64,000 nt of DNA from Magnetospirillum fulvum MGU-K5 (GTDB lineage Bacteria; Pseudomonadota; Alphaproteobacteria; Rhodospirillales; Magnetospirillaceae). This document shows, in pieces, positions 25,306 to 33,743 of the stretch (positions are counted from its first letter, which is position 1; every line of letters starts with the position of its first letter). Position numbers and translations under genes: made by a program. Location: contig NZ_AQPH01000012.1 of NCBI RefSeq assembly GCF_000442515.1, positions 1 through 64,000 on the forward strand. The letters are read 5' to 3'. Under the pieces are notes generated by a model, which saw only the letters and a list, made by a program, of their open reading frames with translations, made no database searches and was not told the DNA's origin.

Positions 25306-27823
25306 GCGGCTTGGCCCGGGCGGTCGGTTCGGCCTGCATCGGATCGTCCGGCCACCAATGTTTGGGATATTGTCCTTTCAGGTCGGCGCGGACCTCGCGA
25401 TAAGCCCCGGCCCAGAAGCTGGCGAGATCGCGGGTTACCTGGACCGGCCGCCGCGCTGGCGACAGCAGGTGCAGTAGCAGCGCCACCCGCCCCTCGGCGA
25501 TCCGGGGGGTCTCGGCACAGCCGAACATCTCTTGCAACCGCACCGCCAGCACCGGGATTTCGCCACTGTAATCGATCGGCAGACGCGATCCCGACGGCAC
25601 GGTGACGTGGGTCGGGGCAAAGCTGTCGAGCTGGCGGCGTCGGTCATAGGGCAGCAGGGTCGAGAGCGCGGCCCCCAGATCGAGCCGGGTCAGGTGGGCT
25701 CGGCGCACCAATCCGGGCAGAAACGGGGTCAGCCAGCTTTCCAGCCCATCCAGCAGGGCGGCATCGGACAGATCGGGCCAGCCCGCCTCGGGATCGAGTG
25801 CGGCAAGAAAGCCGACCCGGCGGCGCATTCCCTCTAAATCCGGCGTCCAGGGCAGGCAGGACAGTCCCATCTCGCGCACGCCCTCGGTCATCGCGGCGGC
25901 CAGCGCGTCGGGATCGGCCCCGCTCCACGGTTTGTCGTCCAGTACCAGCCGTCCCAACCGCCGTTGCCGCCGGGCCTGGACCATCTGCTCGCGGCTGTCC
26001 CAGGCGCACAGGGCGACGGTTTCGATGTCGTCGGCGAAGTGGGTTTCGATCTCGGCCAGGGCGATCGGGGCGGCGAGAAAGATCCGCGCCTCGCGGCGAT
26101 CACCGTCTAATTCGGCCAAAGTCAGCCAAGGTTCCGCCGCCAGCGGCTCGGGATCGGCGAATGCTGCGCCCTGACCGTTGGCCAGAGTATAGCGCGGCTC
26201 GCCGCCGGGACGCCGCCGGGCGATACGGTCGGGATAGGCAAAGGCCAGCAGCAGCCCGGCATCGCTGTCGCTGCCCGCTTGTTCGTCGCCGCGCAGACCG
26301 AGACGGCGGCGGGCATCGCGGGCGGCCTGACGGACCCGGCTGAGCACGCCCCGGTCGACGGTCAGGCCGTGGCGGGGATCGGGAGACTCGCCGCCGCGCA
26401 GCACCTGGAGACGGAGGCGAAGATCGGCATCCCGCCCGCTTCGACCGGCGCGCAACAGGTCGCGTTCCTCCAGCAGCGCGGCGAGATCGCAGGCCAGCCC
26501 GGCCAGACCGATCTCGCGTGCCTTCAACATCATGTGGGCGAGGCGGGGATGCATCGGCAACCGGGCCATCGCTTTGCCATGCTGGGTGATCCGGCCCGAG
26601 CCATCGAGCGCGCCCAGTCGGGTCAGCACCTCGCGCGCCGCCGCCAGATGCGCCTCGGGCGGGGGATCGATCCAGGCCAGGGTGGTCAGATCGGCAACGC
26701 CCCAGCGGGCGAGGTCGAGCGCCAGCGGGGCCAGATCGGCCACCAAGATTTCCGGGACCGGCTGGGGGGCAAGGGCGCGGTCTTCGGCCTCGGACCACAG
26801 CCGGTAGCACACGCCCGGCCCCAACCGCCCGGCGCGGCCGCGACGCTGATCGGCCCCCGAACGCGAGACCGGCTGCGTCATCAGCCGGGTCATGCCGCTG
26901 CCGGGGTCAAAGCGCGGCACCCGCGACTGGCCGCAATCGACGACGACGCGCACTCCTTCGATCGTCAGCGAGGTTTCGGCGATCGAGGTGGCCAGCACCA
27001 CTTTGCGCTGTCCGGTGGGGGAGGGCGAGATCGCCAGATCCTGGCGCTCTGCGGTCAAATCGCCGTAGAGCGGAGCCAGACTCACCCCCGCCGTGGCCGG
27101 ATGTTCGGCCAGTCGCGCTTCGACCCGCCTGATTTCGCCCGAGCCGGGAAGGAACACCAGAACGTCGCCTGTGGTCTCGTCGAGGGCGCGGACCACGGCG
27201 CGGACTGCCTCGTCAACGAAGCGGCGCGGGTCGGGGCGGGCAAGAAAGCGGGTTTCGACCGGAAAGGCCCGGCCGGGACTTTCGATCACCGGGACACCGC
27301 CCATCAGCCGCGCCACCGGCCCGCCGTCCAGCGTTGCCGACATCACCATCAATTTCAGGTCGTCGCGCAGGCCCTGCTGCGCCTCCAGCGCGAGGGCAAA
27401 GCCAAGATCGGCATGGAGCGAGCGTTCGTGGAATTCGTCGAAGATCACCAGCCCGATTCCCGGCAGCGACGGATCGTCCTGGAGCATCCGGGTCAGGATG
27501 CCTTCGGTGACCACTTCGATCCGGGTGGTGGGGCCGACCTTCGAGTCGAAACGGACCCGCCAGCCGACGGTCTGGCCCGCCGCTTCACCCAATTCGGCCG
27601 CCATCCGCCGGGCAGCGGCCCTGGCCGCCAGCCGCCGCGGCTCCAGCATCACGATCTTCTGTCCGGCCAGCCATGGCTGGTCCAGCAGGGCCAGCGGAAC
27701 CCGGGTGGTCTTGCCCGCGCCGGGTGGGGCCAGCAGCACCAGACCGGGCGACGATTCCAGGGCGGCGCGCAGGTCGCACAAAACACCGTCAATGGGCAAG
27801 GGAGTCGGCTGCATATCAGACAT
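25295..27823 (-). CDS. hrpB: ATP-dependent helicase HrpB (DEAH family)
   Basis: An 842-residue DEAH-box helicase. Motif I is APPGAGKTTRVPLALL, motif II is FDEFHERSLHADLG (DEFH, as usual for HrpB), motif III SATLDG, motif V in the VLATSIAETSLTIEGV segment, motif VI GRAGRLGPG. A helicase-associated domain and the HrpB-specific C-terminal domain follow, ending with PARRPVQVTRDLASFW and KGQYPKHWWPDDP. HrpB is a widespread RNA/DNA helicase without a clearly defined physiological role. It is divergent from the first cytochrome c gene (120-nt gap) and converges on mlaA. Confidence 0.96.
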   Translation of the reverse strand: MSDMQPTPLPIDGVLCDLRAALESSPGLVLLAPPGAGKTTRVPLALLDQPWLAGQKIVMLEPRRLAARAAARRMAAELGEAAGQTVGWRVRFDSKVGPTTRIEVVTEGILTRMLQDDPSLPGIGLVIFDEFHERSLHADLGFALALEAQQGLRDDLKLMVMSATLDGGPVARLMGGVPVIESPGRAFPVETRFLARPDPRRFVDEAVRAVVRALDETTGDVLVFLPGSGEIRRVEARLAEHPATAGVSLAPLYGDLTAERQDLAISPSPTGQRKVVLATSIAETSLTIEGVRVVVDCGQSRVPRFDPGSGMTRLMTQPVSRSGADQRRGRAGRLGPGVCYRLWSEAEDRALAPQPVPEILVADLAPLALDLARWGVADLTTLAWIDPPPEAHLAAAREVLTRLGALDGSGRITQHGKAMARLPMHPRLAHMMLKAREIGLAGLACDLAALLEERDLLRAGRSGRDADLRLRLQVLRGGESPDPRHGLTVDRGVLSRVRQAARDARRRLGLRGDEQAGSDSDAGLLLAFAYPDRIARRRPGGEPRYTLANGQGAAFADPEPLAAEPWLTLAELDGDRREARIFLAAPIALAEIETHFADDIETVALCAWDSREQMVQARRQRRLGRLVLDDKPWSGADPDALAAAMTEGVREMGLSCLPWTPDLEGMRRRVGFLAALDPEAGWPDLSDAALLDGLESWLTPFLPGLVRRAHLTRLDLGAALSTLLPYDRRRQLDSFAPTHVTVPSGSRLPIDYSGEIPVLAVRLQEMFGCAETPRIAEGRVALLLHLLSPARRPVQVTRDLASFWAGAYREVRADLKGQYPKHWWPDDPMQAEPTARAKPRRA

Positions 27824-27943
27824 TTCCTGTACCGGGCTGAATTAAACGCTTTCTGTCCGAGTCGTGCTTGAATTCGGCACAATCTTAGGAAACAGTTACC
27901 ACATGCCCCGTGTGGGCTTTGTGGGTCGTTCGAGGAGGGCGTA

Positions 27944-28309
27944 ATGAAGGTCTATAGGATTGCTGGTTTCCTGTTTGGCGCCGCGCTGTTGTCAGTCCCC
28001 GCTCTGGCGTCCGCTGCCGATGCCCCGGCAGGCTTTACCCTGTGCAAGGCCTGTCATAGCGTCGAAGCGGGGAAGAACGGCGTTGGCCCCAGTCTGGCGG
28101 GCGTGTACGGGCGCAAGGCGGGAACTCTCAGCGGGTTCAAATTCTCCGACCCGCATATGAAGTCCGGTCTGACCTGGGACGAGCCGACCCTGACCAAATA
28201 TCTGGCTGATCCGAAGACGGTCATTCCCGGAAACAAGATGGTCTTCGCCGGCCTGAAGAATCCCGACGATGTCAAAGCGGTGATCGAGTATCTGAAGACC
28301 CTGAAATAA
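27944..28309 (+). CDS. Class I cytochrome c (c2-like), copy 1
   Basis: A 121-residue periplasmic cytochrome c. The signal peptide ends in ASAADA; the heme site is CKACH, followed by GVGPSLAGVYGRKAG; the axial Met is in PGNKMVFAGL and the C-terminal helix is VKAVIEYLKTLK. The short c2-like chain suggests a soluble carrier for the bc1 complex, a photosynthetic reaction centre or an oxidase. A paralogue follows 252 nt downstream. The ribosome site is GAGGAGGG. Several alternative electron-transfer partners are possible and the sequence does not choose between them. Confidence 0.93.
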   Translation: MKVYRIAGFLFGAALLSVPALASAADAPAGFTLCKACHSVEAGKNGVGPSLAGVYGRKAGTLSGFKFSDPHMKSGLTWDEPTLTKYLADPKTVIPGNKMVFAGLKNPDDVKAVIEYLKTLK

Positions 28310-28561
28310 CCGAATCCACACGGATTCTCTCCGGCCACTTCCCCCCGGTGGCTGGAGATGCGGTGTCAGCCTCAGGTTGATTTTCCGTGTGTTTGGCCTG
28401 GGCTTCTGGTGTGCGAGGGGGGACCTGGGCAGGGGGGGGCCTACTCGAAAGTTTTGTCCGCGCCCCACACCGACCTCTACTCCCCACTTGAAATTGTCAC
28501 AGTCATAAGGGATAACCGGGACCTCGCGCCACCAACATTCTGCGCAACGGGAGATAACCTC

Positions 28562-28933
28562 ATGTTTACCTTCAGAAAGCTGGGCTTGGCCGCTGCCGTC
28601 GCCCTGTTCGCCGCCCCCTTCGCCGCCACCGCCGCCGATGCCCCGCCCGCCTTCAACCAGTGCAAGGCCTGTCATAGCATCGAAGCCGGCAAGAACGGCG
28701 TTGGCCCCAGCCTGTCGGGCGCGTATGGCCGCAAGGTCGGTCTGGCCCCGAACTACAAATACTCCCCGGCTCACCTCGCCTCGGGCATGACCATCGATGA
28801 GGCGATGCTGACCAAGTATCTCGCCAATCCGAAGGAAACCATTCCGGGCAACAAGATGGGCGCTGCTTTCGGTGGTCTGAAGAACCCCGCCGACGTGGCC
28901 GCCGTCATCGCCTATCTGAAGACCGTGAAGTAA
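28562..28933 (+). CDS. Class I cytochrome c (c2-like), copy 2
   Basis: A 123-residue paralogue of the preceding gene: signal peptide ending TAADA, heme motif CKACH, GVGPSLSGAYGRKVG, axial Met in PGNKMGAAFGGL and the helix VAAVIAYLKTVK. The mature halves agree at most positions, but the loop GLAPNYKYSPAHLASGM differs from GTLSGFKFSDPHMKSGL in copy 1, which could change partner docking or potential. The start ATG at 28562 follows GGGAGA. A strong intrinsic terminator lies at 28959-28997. Confidence 0.93.
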   Translation: MFTFRKLGLAAAVALFAAPFAATAADAPPAFNQCKACHSIEAGKNGVGPSLSGAYGRKVGLAPNYKYSPAHLASGMTIDEAMLTKYLANPKETIPGNKMGAAFGGLKNPADVAAVIAYLKTVK

Positions 28934-28958
28934 TCACGCCTTCAGGCTGTAATGGCAG

Positions 28959-28997
28959 CGCCGCCGTTCCGTTGGGAACGGCGGCGTTGTCGTTTTT
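28959..28997 (+). terminator. Intrinsic terminator after the cytochrome pair
   Basis: A perfect 12-bp stem (CGCCGCCGTTCC and its complement, loop GTTG) followed by TTGTCGTTTTT. It is a typical Rho-independent terminator for the second cytochrome gene. Confidence 0.85.
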
Positions 28998-29013
28998 GGG
29001 GCAAAGAGAGTGT

Positions 29014-29039
29014 CCGCTCCCACCGTGAGGCGGGAGCGG
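29014..29039 (-). terminator. Hairpin downstream of trpB2
   Basis: CCGCTCCC and GGGAGCGG form an 8-bp stem with a 10-nt loop, 9 nt after the trpB2 stop on the minus strand. A pyrimidine-rich but not pure T tract follows on that strand, so termination here is plausible but weaker. Confidence 0.45.
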
Positions 29040-29048
29040 GGCGTGCGG

Positions 29049-30407
29049 TCAGCCGATGTTCGGCAGTTCCGACAAAGCGGTGTCGAGCGCGCTCTGGTTA
29101 AAGGCCGGGTCGATCAGCTTGCCGCCGAAATGATCGGTATAGGCCTGCATGTCGAAATGGCCGTGGCCCGACAGGTTGAACAGAATCGTCTCGGAGCGGC
29201 CTTCCAGCTTGCAACGTAACGCCTCCTCGATCGCGCCCTTGATCGCGTGCGAGGATTCCGGCGCAGGCACGATGCCTTCGGCGCGGGCGAAGCGGACGGC
29301 GGCGGCGAAGCATTCGTTCTGGTGATAGGAGCGCGCCTCCATCAGGCCCAATTCCTTCACATGGCTGACCATCGGGGCCATGCCGTGATAGCGCAGCCCG
29401 CCAGAATGCGATCCCGGCGGCATGAAGGTCGAGCCCAGGGTGTGCATCTTGACCATCGGGGTCAGCTTGCCGGTATCGCCGTAATCGTAGGCATAGCGGC
29501 CCCGGGTCAAGGTCGGGCACGAAGCCGGTTCGACGCCGATCACCCGCACCTTCGAGCCCTTGATCTTCTCGCGGATATAGGGGAAGGCAAGACCGGCAAA
29601 GTTCGAGCCGCCGCCGGTACAAGCGATGACGATATCGGGCTGATCGCCCGCCATCTCCATCTGCAACATCGCCTCTTCGCCGATGATGGTCTGATGCAGA
29701 CAGACATGGTTCAGCACGCTGCCCAGGGCGTAATTGGTGTCGGCGCGCGACGCGGCGACTTCGACCGCCTCGGAAATCGCGATGCCGAGCGACCCGTTCG
29801 AATTGGGGTCCTTGGCCAGGGCGTCGCGCCCGGCCTGGGTCAGGTTCGACGGGCTGGCGATGCAGGTGGCGCCATAGGTTTCCATCAGCGCGCGGCGGTA
29901 CGGCTTCTGCTGATAGGACACCTTGACCATATAGATTTCGACTTCGATGCCGAACAGCGATCCGGCAAAGGCGAGCGAGCTGCCCCACTGACCGGCACCG
30001 GTCTCGGTGGCCAGACGGGTGATGCCTTCCTGCTTGTTAAAGAACGCCTGCGGCACCGCCGAATTGGGCTTGTGGCTGCCCGCCGGGCTGACGCCCTCGT
30101 ACTTGAAGTAAATCTTGGCCGGGGTGTCGAGTGCCTTTTCCAACCCACGGGCGCGGATCAGCGGCGCCGGACGCCACAGGCGATAGACCTCACGCACCGG
30201 CTCGGGAATGTCGATCCAACGCTCAGTGCTGACTTCCTGCTCGATGACCGCCTTCGGGAAAATAGGAGCAAGATCGTCCGGACCGATCGGCTGGCCGGTG
30301 CCGGGATGCAGCGGCGGCGGCAACGGCACGGGCAGGTCGGCGGCCAGATTGTACCAGGCCTTGGGGATTCGGTCTTCGGACAACAGATATTTGACGGTCT
30401 CGCTCAT
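29049..30407 (-). CDS. Tryptophan synthase beta-like PLP enzyme (TrpB2 type)
   Basis: A 452-residue PLP enzyme of the TrpB2 group, which has an extended N-terminus compared with TrpB1. The PLP lysine is in GSHKPNSA, the phosphate loop in TGGGSNFAG, and a late SGHGHFD segment is typical. EYxRI-like N-terminal features (LSEDRIPKAWYNL) also match TrpB2. It converts indole and serine to tryptophan, sometimes with O-phosphoserine. No trpA is adjacent, so it is an orphan copy, possibly an indole-salvage enzyme. ATG at 30407 has AAAAGG upstream. Confidence 0.93.
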   Translation of the reverse strand: MSETVKYLLSEDRIPKAWYNLAADLPVPLPPPLHPGTGQPIGPDDLAPIFPKAVIEQEVSTERWIDIPEPVREVYRLWRPAPLIRARGLEKALDTPAKIYFKYEGVSPAGSHKPNSAVPQAFFNKQEGITRLATETGAGQWGSSLAFAGSLFGIEVEIYMVKVSYQQKPYRRALMETYGATCIASPSNLTQAGRDALAKDPNSNGSLGIAISEAVEVAASRADTNYALGSVLNHVCLHQTIIGEEAMLQMEMAGDQPDIVIACTGGGSNFAGLAFPYIREKIKGSKVRVIGVEPASCPTLTRGRYAYDYGDTGKLTPMVKMHTLGSTFMPPGSHSGGLRYHGMAPMVSHVKELGLMEARSYHQNECFAAAVRFARAEGIVPAPESSHAIKGAIEEALRCKLEGRSETILFNLSGHGHFDMQAYTDHFGGKLIDPAFNQSALDTALSELPNIG

Positions 30408-30588
30408 CTTGGCCTTTTCCCATAACTCAGGGGAGGATTGCGCGGCACCAGCCCCCCGGCCGGCGTGACGCGGGCGCAGGATACGTCGGAACCCGGGCGG
30501 AGGAAACGGCGTTTCAAGATTTTTCCACCCGTTTATGCTGCGTAATTGTAATTTTTGTTCCCCTGCTGCGCCGGAGGTTCCGCCCCCC

Positions 30589-31212
30589 ATGCCCTCGTCT
30601 GTCCCGCCGTTCGATGCCGCCATCGTTTTGGGGGCCAGCGTCGCTCTCGATGGCGGTCCCAGCCCGGCTTTGGCGCGTCGGGTTGCCTGTGCTATCGATC
30701 TGGCGGTTTCGGGACACGTCGCGGCCGTGCTGATGAGCGGGGGGCCGGTTCGCCATCCCCGCCCCGAGGCGGAGGTGATGCGCGATCTGGCGTTGGCGGC
30801 CGGGCTGGCACCCGAGCGGATTTTCGTCGAGGCAGCATCGCGCAACACCATCGGCAATGCCGTCGGGTGCCATCCGATCGTCGCGGCCCAGGGCTGGCGG
30901 CGGCTTTTGCTGGTGACCGACCCGCATCATCTGCCGCGCGCGCTCTATACCTTTCGCCGCCTCGGTCTGCCCGTTTCCGGGGTGGCGGCGCGGCGGCCGG
31001 AACAGTCTGGGTTGGAGTGGTGGCTGGGTTGGGGACGCGAGATGCTGGCGTTCCCCTGGGCGATGATCCGAGTCGAACGTCTGCGGCTTATGTCGGTTCT
31101 GGCGCACTCAGCCGGGGGCGCGGGCGATCACATACAGCCAGTCGGGGTGAGCCCGCCCGGTCCGGGCTTCGTCGATGGTCCAGGTGAAAAATCCCGCCCT
31201 GCGCAGCGCTGA
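30589..31212 (+). CDS. YdcF/ElyC family (DUF218) protein
   Basis: A 207-residue DUF218 protein. The Rossmann-like core shows AAIVLGASVALDGGPSPAL, AVLMSGG, AAGLAPERIFVEAASRNTIGNA and LLLVTDPHHLPRAL, the typical order of YdcF/ElyC proteins linked to cell-envelope or SAM-binding functions. No N-terminal membrane helix is present. The last 35 codons overlap the convergent methyltransferase gene by 105 nt, and this tail is not family-like, which suggests loss of an earlier stop. ATG at 30589 has GGAGG upstream. Divergent from trpB2. Confidence 0.85.
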   Translation: MPSSVPPFDAAIVLGASVALDGGPSPALARRVACAIDLAVSGHVAAVLMSGGPVRHPRPEAEVMRDLALAAGLAPERIFVEAASRNTIGNAVGCHPIVAAQGWRRLLLVTDPHHLPRALYTFRRLGLPVSGVAARRPEQSGLEWWLGWGREMLAFPWAMIRVERLRLMSVLAHSAGGAGDHIQPVGVSPPGPGFVDGPGEKSRPAQR

Positions 31213-31740
31213 ATCCAGCGGTTCCGGCTCCCAATAGCAAAAGAAGCGGGGGGCGCCGACTTTGGCGCTGGACCAGGATTCGCCCTCGCCACGCTTCAGG
31301 CTGAAGGCAAAGCGCCCGCCCGGAGCCAGCGCCCGCAGCATCTTGCCCAGGACAGAGGCGAACTCGTCCCGGGTGAAGTGCAGCAACACCGCATTGGCAA
31401 AGATCAAATCGTAGGACGAATTTAAATCGTCGGTCAGCGCGTTGAACAGCCGCGCGTTGTGCCCCGCGGCCTGAAGGCAGGCGACGAACTCCGGCACCGC
31501 GTCGGTACATTCGAGGGCGAAGCCGTGAGATTCGATATAGGCGGCATCGCGGCCGAACGCGCTGCCCAGTTCCAGGAGCCGGGCCGTATCGGGCAGCCCG
31601 GCAAGGGCGGCATCGATCCAGTCCTGCGTCGCCCCGGAAACACTCTGCGCCGTGCCATCGATATAATCCTGAACATGGTCGCGGTAGGTGCGCAGGGTCG
31701 CGTCGTTGCTGTCGCTCTCCTTAATTCCGCCAGTCGCCAT
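31108..31740 (-). CDS. Class I SAM-dependent methyltransferase
   Basis: A 210-residue small-molecule-type methyltransferase. The SAM-binding motif I is LLELGSAFGRDAAYI, with the acidic post-I position in ECTDAVPEF, motif IV in SYDLIFANAVLLH, and the C-terminal DWLYVIARA strand. The substrate cannot be predicted. Its ATG overlaps the last codons of the upstream ABC gene by 20 nt, so the two are translationally coupled. Its 3' end overlaps convergent ydcF. Confidence 0.88.
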   Translation of the reverse strand: MATGGIKESDSNDATLRTYRDHVQDYIDGTAQSVSGATQDWIDAALAGLPDTARLLELGSAFGRDAAYIESHGFALECTDAVPEFVACLQAAGHNARLFNALTDDLNSSYDLIFANAVLLHFTRDEFASVLGKMLRALAPGGRFAFSLKRGEGESWSSAKVGAPRFFCYWEPEPLDSALRRAGFFTWTIDEARTGRAHPDWLYVIARAPG

Positions 31741-33637
31741 GTTTTCCCCCCAGTCCGTTGGTCAGAGACCGGCGTTCGCTGCGGCGGCGCAGCGGACTGA
31801 GAAGGCGGCCGCTCCAGCTTGAGGAATGCGACTTGGACTGGGTCTGCCAGTCCTTACGCGTTTCCTTGATCAGCATCTTGCCGTCATGGTTGGCGGAAAG
31901 GGTCAGGGTGCGCTGGTGATAGGCTTCGAGATCGGCATGGAAGCCGACGGTGACGATCGTCGCTTCGCGGAACTCGTCGATCAGCAATTGCATCAGGCGG
32001 CGTTCGCCTTCGGGGTCCAGCGCATCGGTCGCTTCCTGCATCACGATCCAGCGCGGCCGGTGCAGCAACAGGCGGGCGAAGCCCAGACGCTGCTGCTCTC
32101 CGGCGGTCAGGGCCTGATCCCAACTGTTGTGCTGGCGCAGACGCTCGGTCAGATGGGCCAGTCCGACCCGGACCAGGGCGTCGCGCATCGCTCCTTCGGC
32201 AAAGCTGTCCGACGTCGAGGGATAGGCCAGCACGCCGCGCAGCGAGCCGATCGGCATGTAGGGGCGTTGCGGCAGGAAGAACAAGGTCGCGTCGCAGGGC
32301 AGGCTGACCGTGCCCTTGCCCCATGGCCACAACCCGGCGACGACTTTGAACAGCTTGACCGCCGCGCCGGGATCGCCGCCGATCAGCACCCGTTCGCCCG
32401 GCGCGATCTCGGCCGAGAAGCCTTCGATTACAATCCGCCCGTCGGCGTCGGCGATGGTCAGATCGTGGAAGCACAGCGTCGGGATGTTCGACCGTTCAAC
32501 GATCACCGCATGGGCGTCGGGCCGGGTGGAATCGTCGCGCAGGGCCTGGAGGGCGTCGTTCAGCGACAGCACCCGCTCGACCGAGGCGCGCCACTCCGCC
32601 ACCTTCTGCATGTTATCGACCGGCCAGGACAAGGCCGAGGTCAGTTGCTGGAACGCCAGGGCCGATTGCATCGTCTGGCCCAGCGAGATCGTTCCGGCGA
32701 TATAGCGCGGTGCCGCGATCAAAATCGGAAAGGCGGTCGAAAACACCGCATAGCCCGAGGTGAACAGGAATAGACGGGTCAGGCCGGCGGTCTGGCGCCG
32801 CCAGGCTCCCTCGATGCCGCGAAACAGTTCCGAAAACCGGCGGCGCTCGCCCACTTCGCCATGGACCAGGGCGATCGCTTCGGAATTTTCCCGGGCGCGG
32901 ACCAGTCCGAAGCGAAAATTGGCTTCGGCGGTCTGGCGGCGGTCGGTGGCACGGATCAAAGGCTGTCCCATCCACAATGCCAGTGACGACGCTACCGAAG
33001 CATAGGCCAGGGCAACCCAGACCATAAAGCCGGGAATGGGGATCGTGGTCTCGCCCAGGGTGATGCTGATCCCCTCGGACAGCGTCCATAGGATGTTGAT
33101 GAAGCTGAACAGCAGCAGGCCGCAATAGACCAGCGAATGGGCCAGATCGACGGCGGATTCGGTACAGGTGCGGATGTCTTCGGCGATACGGCCATCGGGA
33201 TTGTCGTGATTGCCGGGCAGATGGATCAGTTGATAATGGTGGCCCATCGCCATCCAATTATCCTGCAACCGCCGGGTCAGCCAGCGCCGCCAGCCCAGTT
33301 GCAGTTGGCGTTTCAAGCGCAGATGCAGACCGGTCACGGTCATGCTGGCAATCAGGATCACGACGATCTGGGCGATCAGGGCATAGAACTGGTGGATCGA
33401 GCGCTGTTCCAGCGCATCGAACAAGCGGGCATTCCACAGATTGATCTGGATCGGAATGATCACCTGACAGACCGTCAGGACCGCAAACAGCGTCAGCCGC
33501 CAGCGGATCTTCCACTTTTCCTCGGATCGCCAGTACGGACCGGCCAGTTGGAGAAACCGGCTGAAGAATGTGCGCAGAGGTACCGATACTGTCTCAGTTC
33601 CCTCGGCCTTGCCGTCACTGGTCCCGTCCGTGTCCAT
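31721..33637 (-). CDS. ABCD/YddA-like ABC transporter, fused membrane and ATPase parts, degenerate Walker A
   Basis: A 638-residue half transporter of the SbmA/BacA-like or YddA (ABCD) family. The membrane domain (about 35-340) has about six helices, including VIIPIQINLWNARLFDALEQ and QLGWRRWLTRRLQDNWM. The ATPase domain (about 385-580) keeps GLWPWGKGTVSLP, a signature loop TAGEQQRLGFARLL and WIVMQEATDALD, but the P-loop reads GGDPGAAVKLF: the catalytic Lys and both flanking residues are replaced, and the Walker B Asp is Gln. Hydrolysis is doubtful. The last 60 residues are basic and overlap the methyltransferase start. Confidence 0.88.
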   Translation of the reverse strand: MDTDGTSDGKAEGTETVSVPLRTFFSRFLQLAGPYWRSEEKWKIRWRLTLFAVLTVCQVIIPIQINLWNARLFDALEQRSIHQFYALIAQIVVILIASMTVTGLHLRLKRQLQLGWRRWLTRRLQDNWMAMGHHYQLIHLPGNHDNPDGRIAEDIRTCTESAVDLAHSLVYCGLLLFSFINILWTLSEGISITLGETTIPIPGFMVWVALAYASVASSLALWMGQPLIRATDRRQTAEANFRFGLVRARENSEAIALVHGEVGERRRFSELFRGIEGAWRRQTAGLTRLFLFTSGYAVFSTAFPILIAAPRYIAGTISLGQTMQSALAFQQLTSALSWPVDNMQKVAEWRASVERVLSLNDALQALRDDSTRPDAHAVIVERSNIPTLCFHDLTIADADGRIVIEGFSAEIAPGERVLIGGDPGAAVKLFKVVAGLWPWGKGTVSLPCDATLFFLPQRPYMPIGSLRGVLAYPSTSDSFAEGAMRDALVRVGLAHLTERLRQHNSWDQALTAGEQQRLGFARLLLHRPRWIVMQEATDALDPEGERRLMQLLIDEFREATIVTVGFHADLEAYHQRTLTLSANHDGKMLIKETRKDWQTQSKSHSSSWSGRLLSPLRRRSERRSLTNGLGGKHGDWRN

Positions 33638-33743
33638 CGGTTCTTTCCCGATCCCCCGATCCGCAAAGGATCATCGCCCAGGGAATCACTTAACTCTGTT
33701 TAAGGGGGCGCGTGAAGGGGGATATCAGGAGAAATCGCGAACT

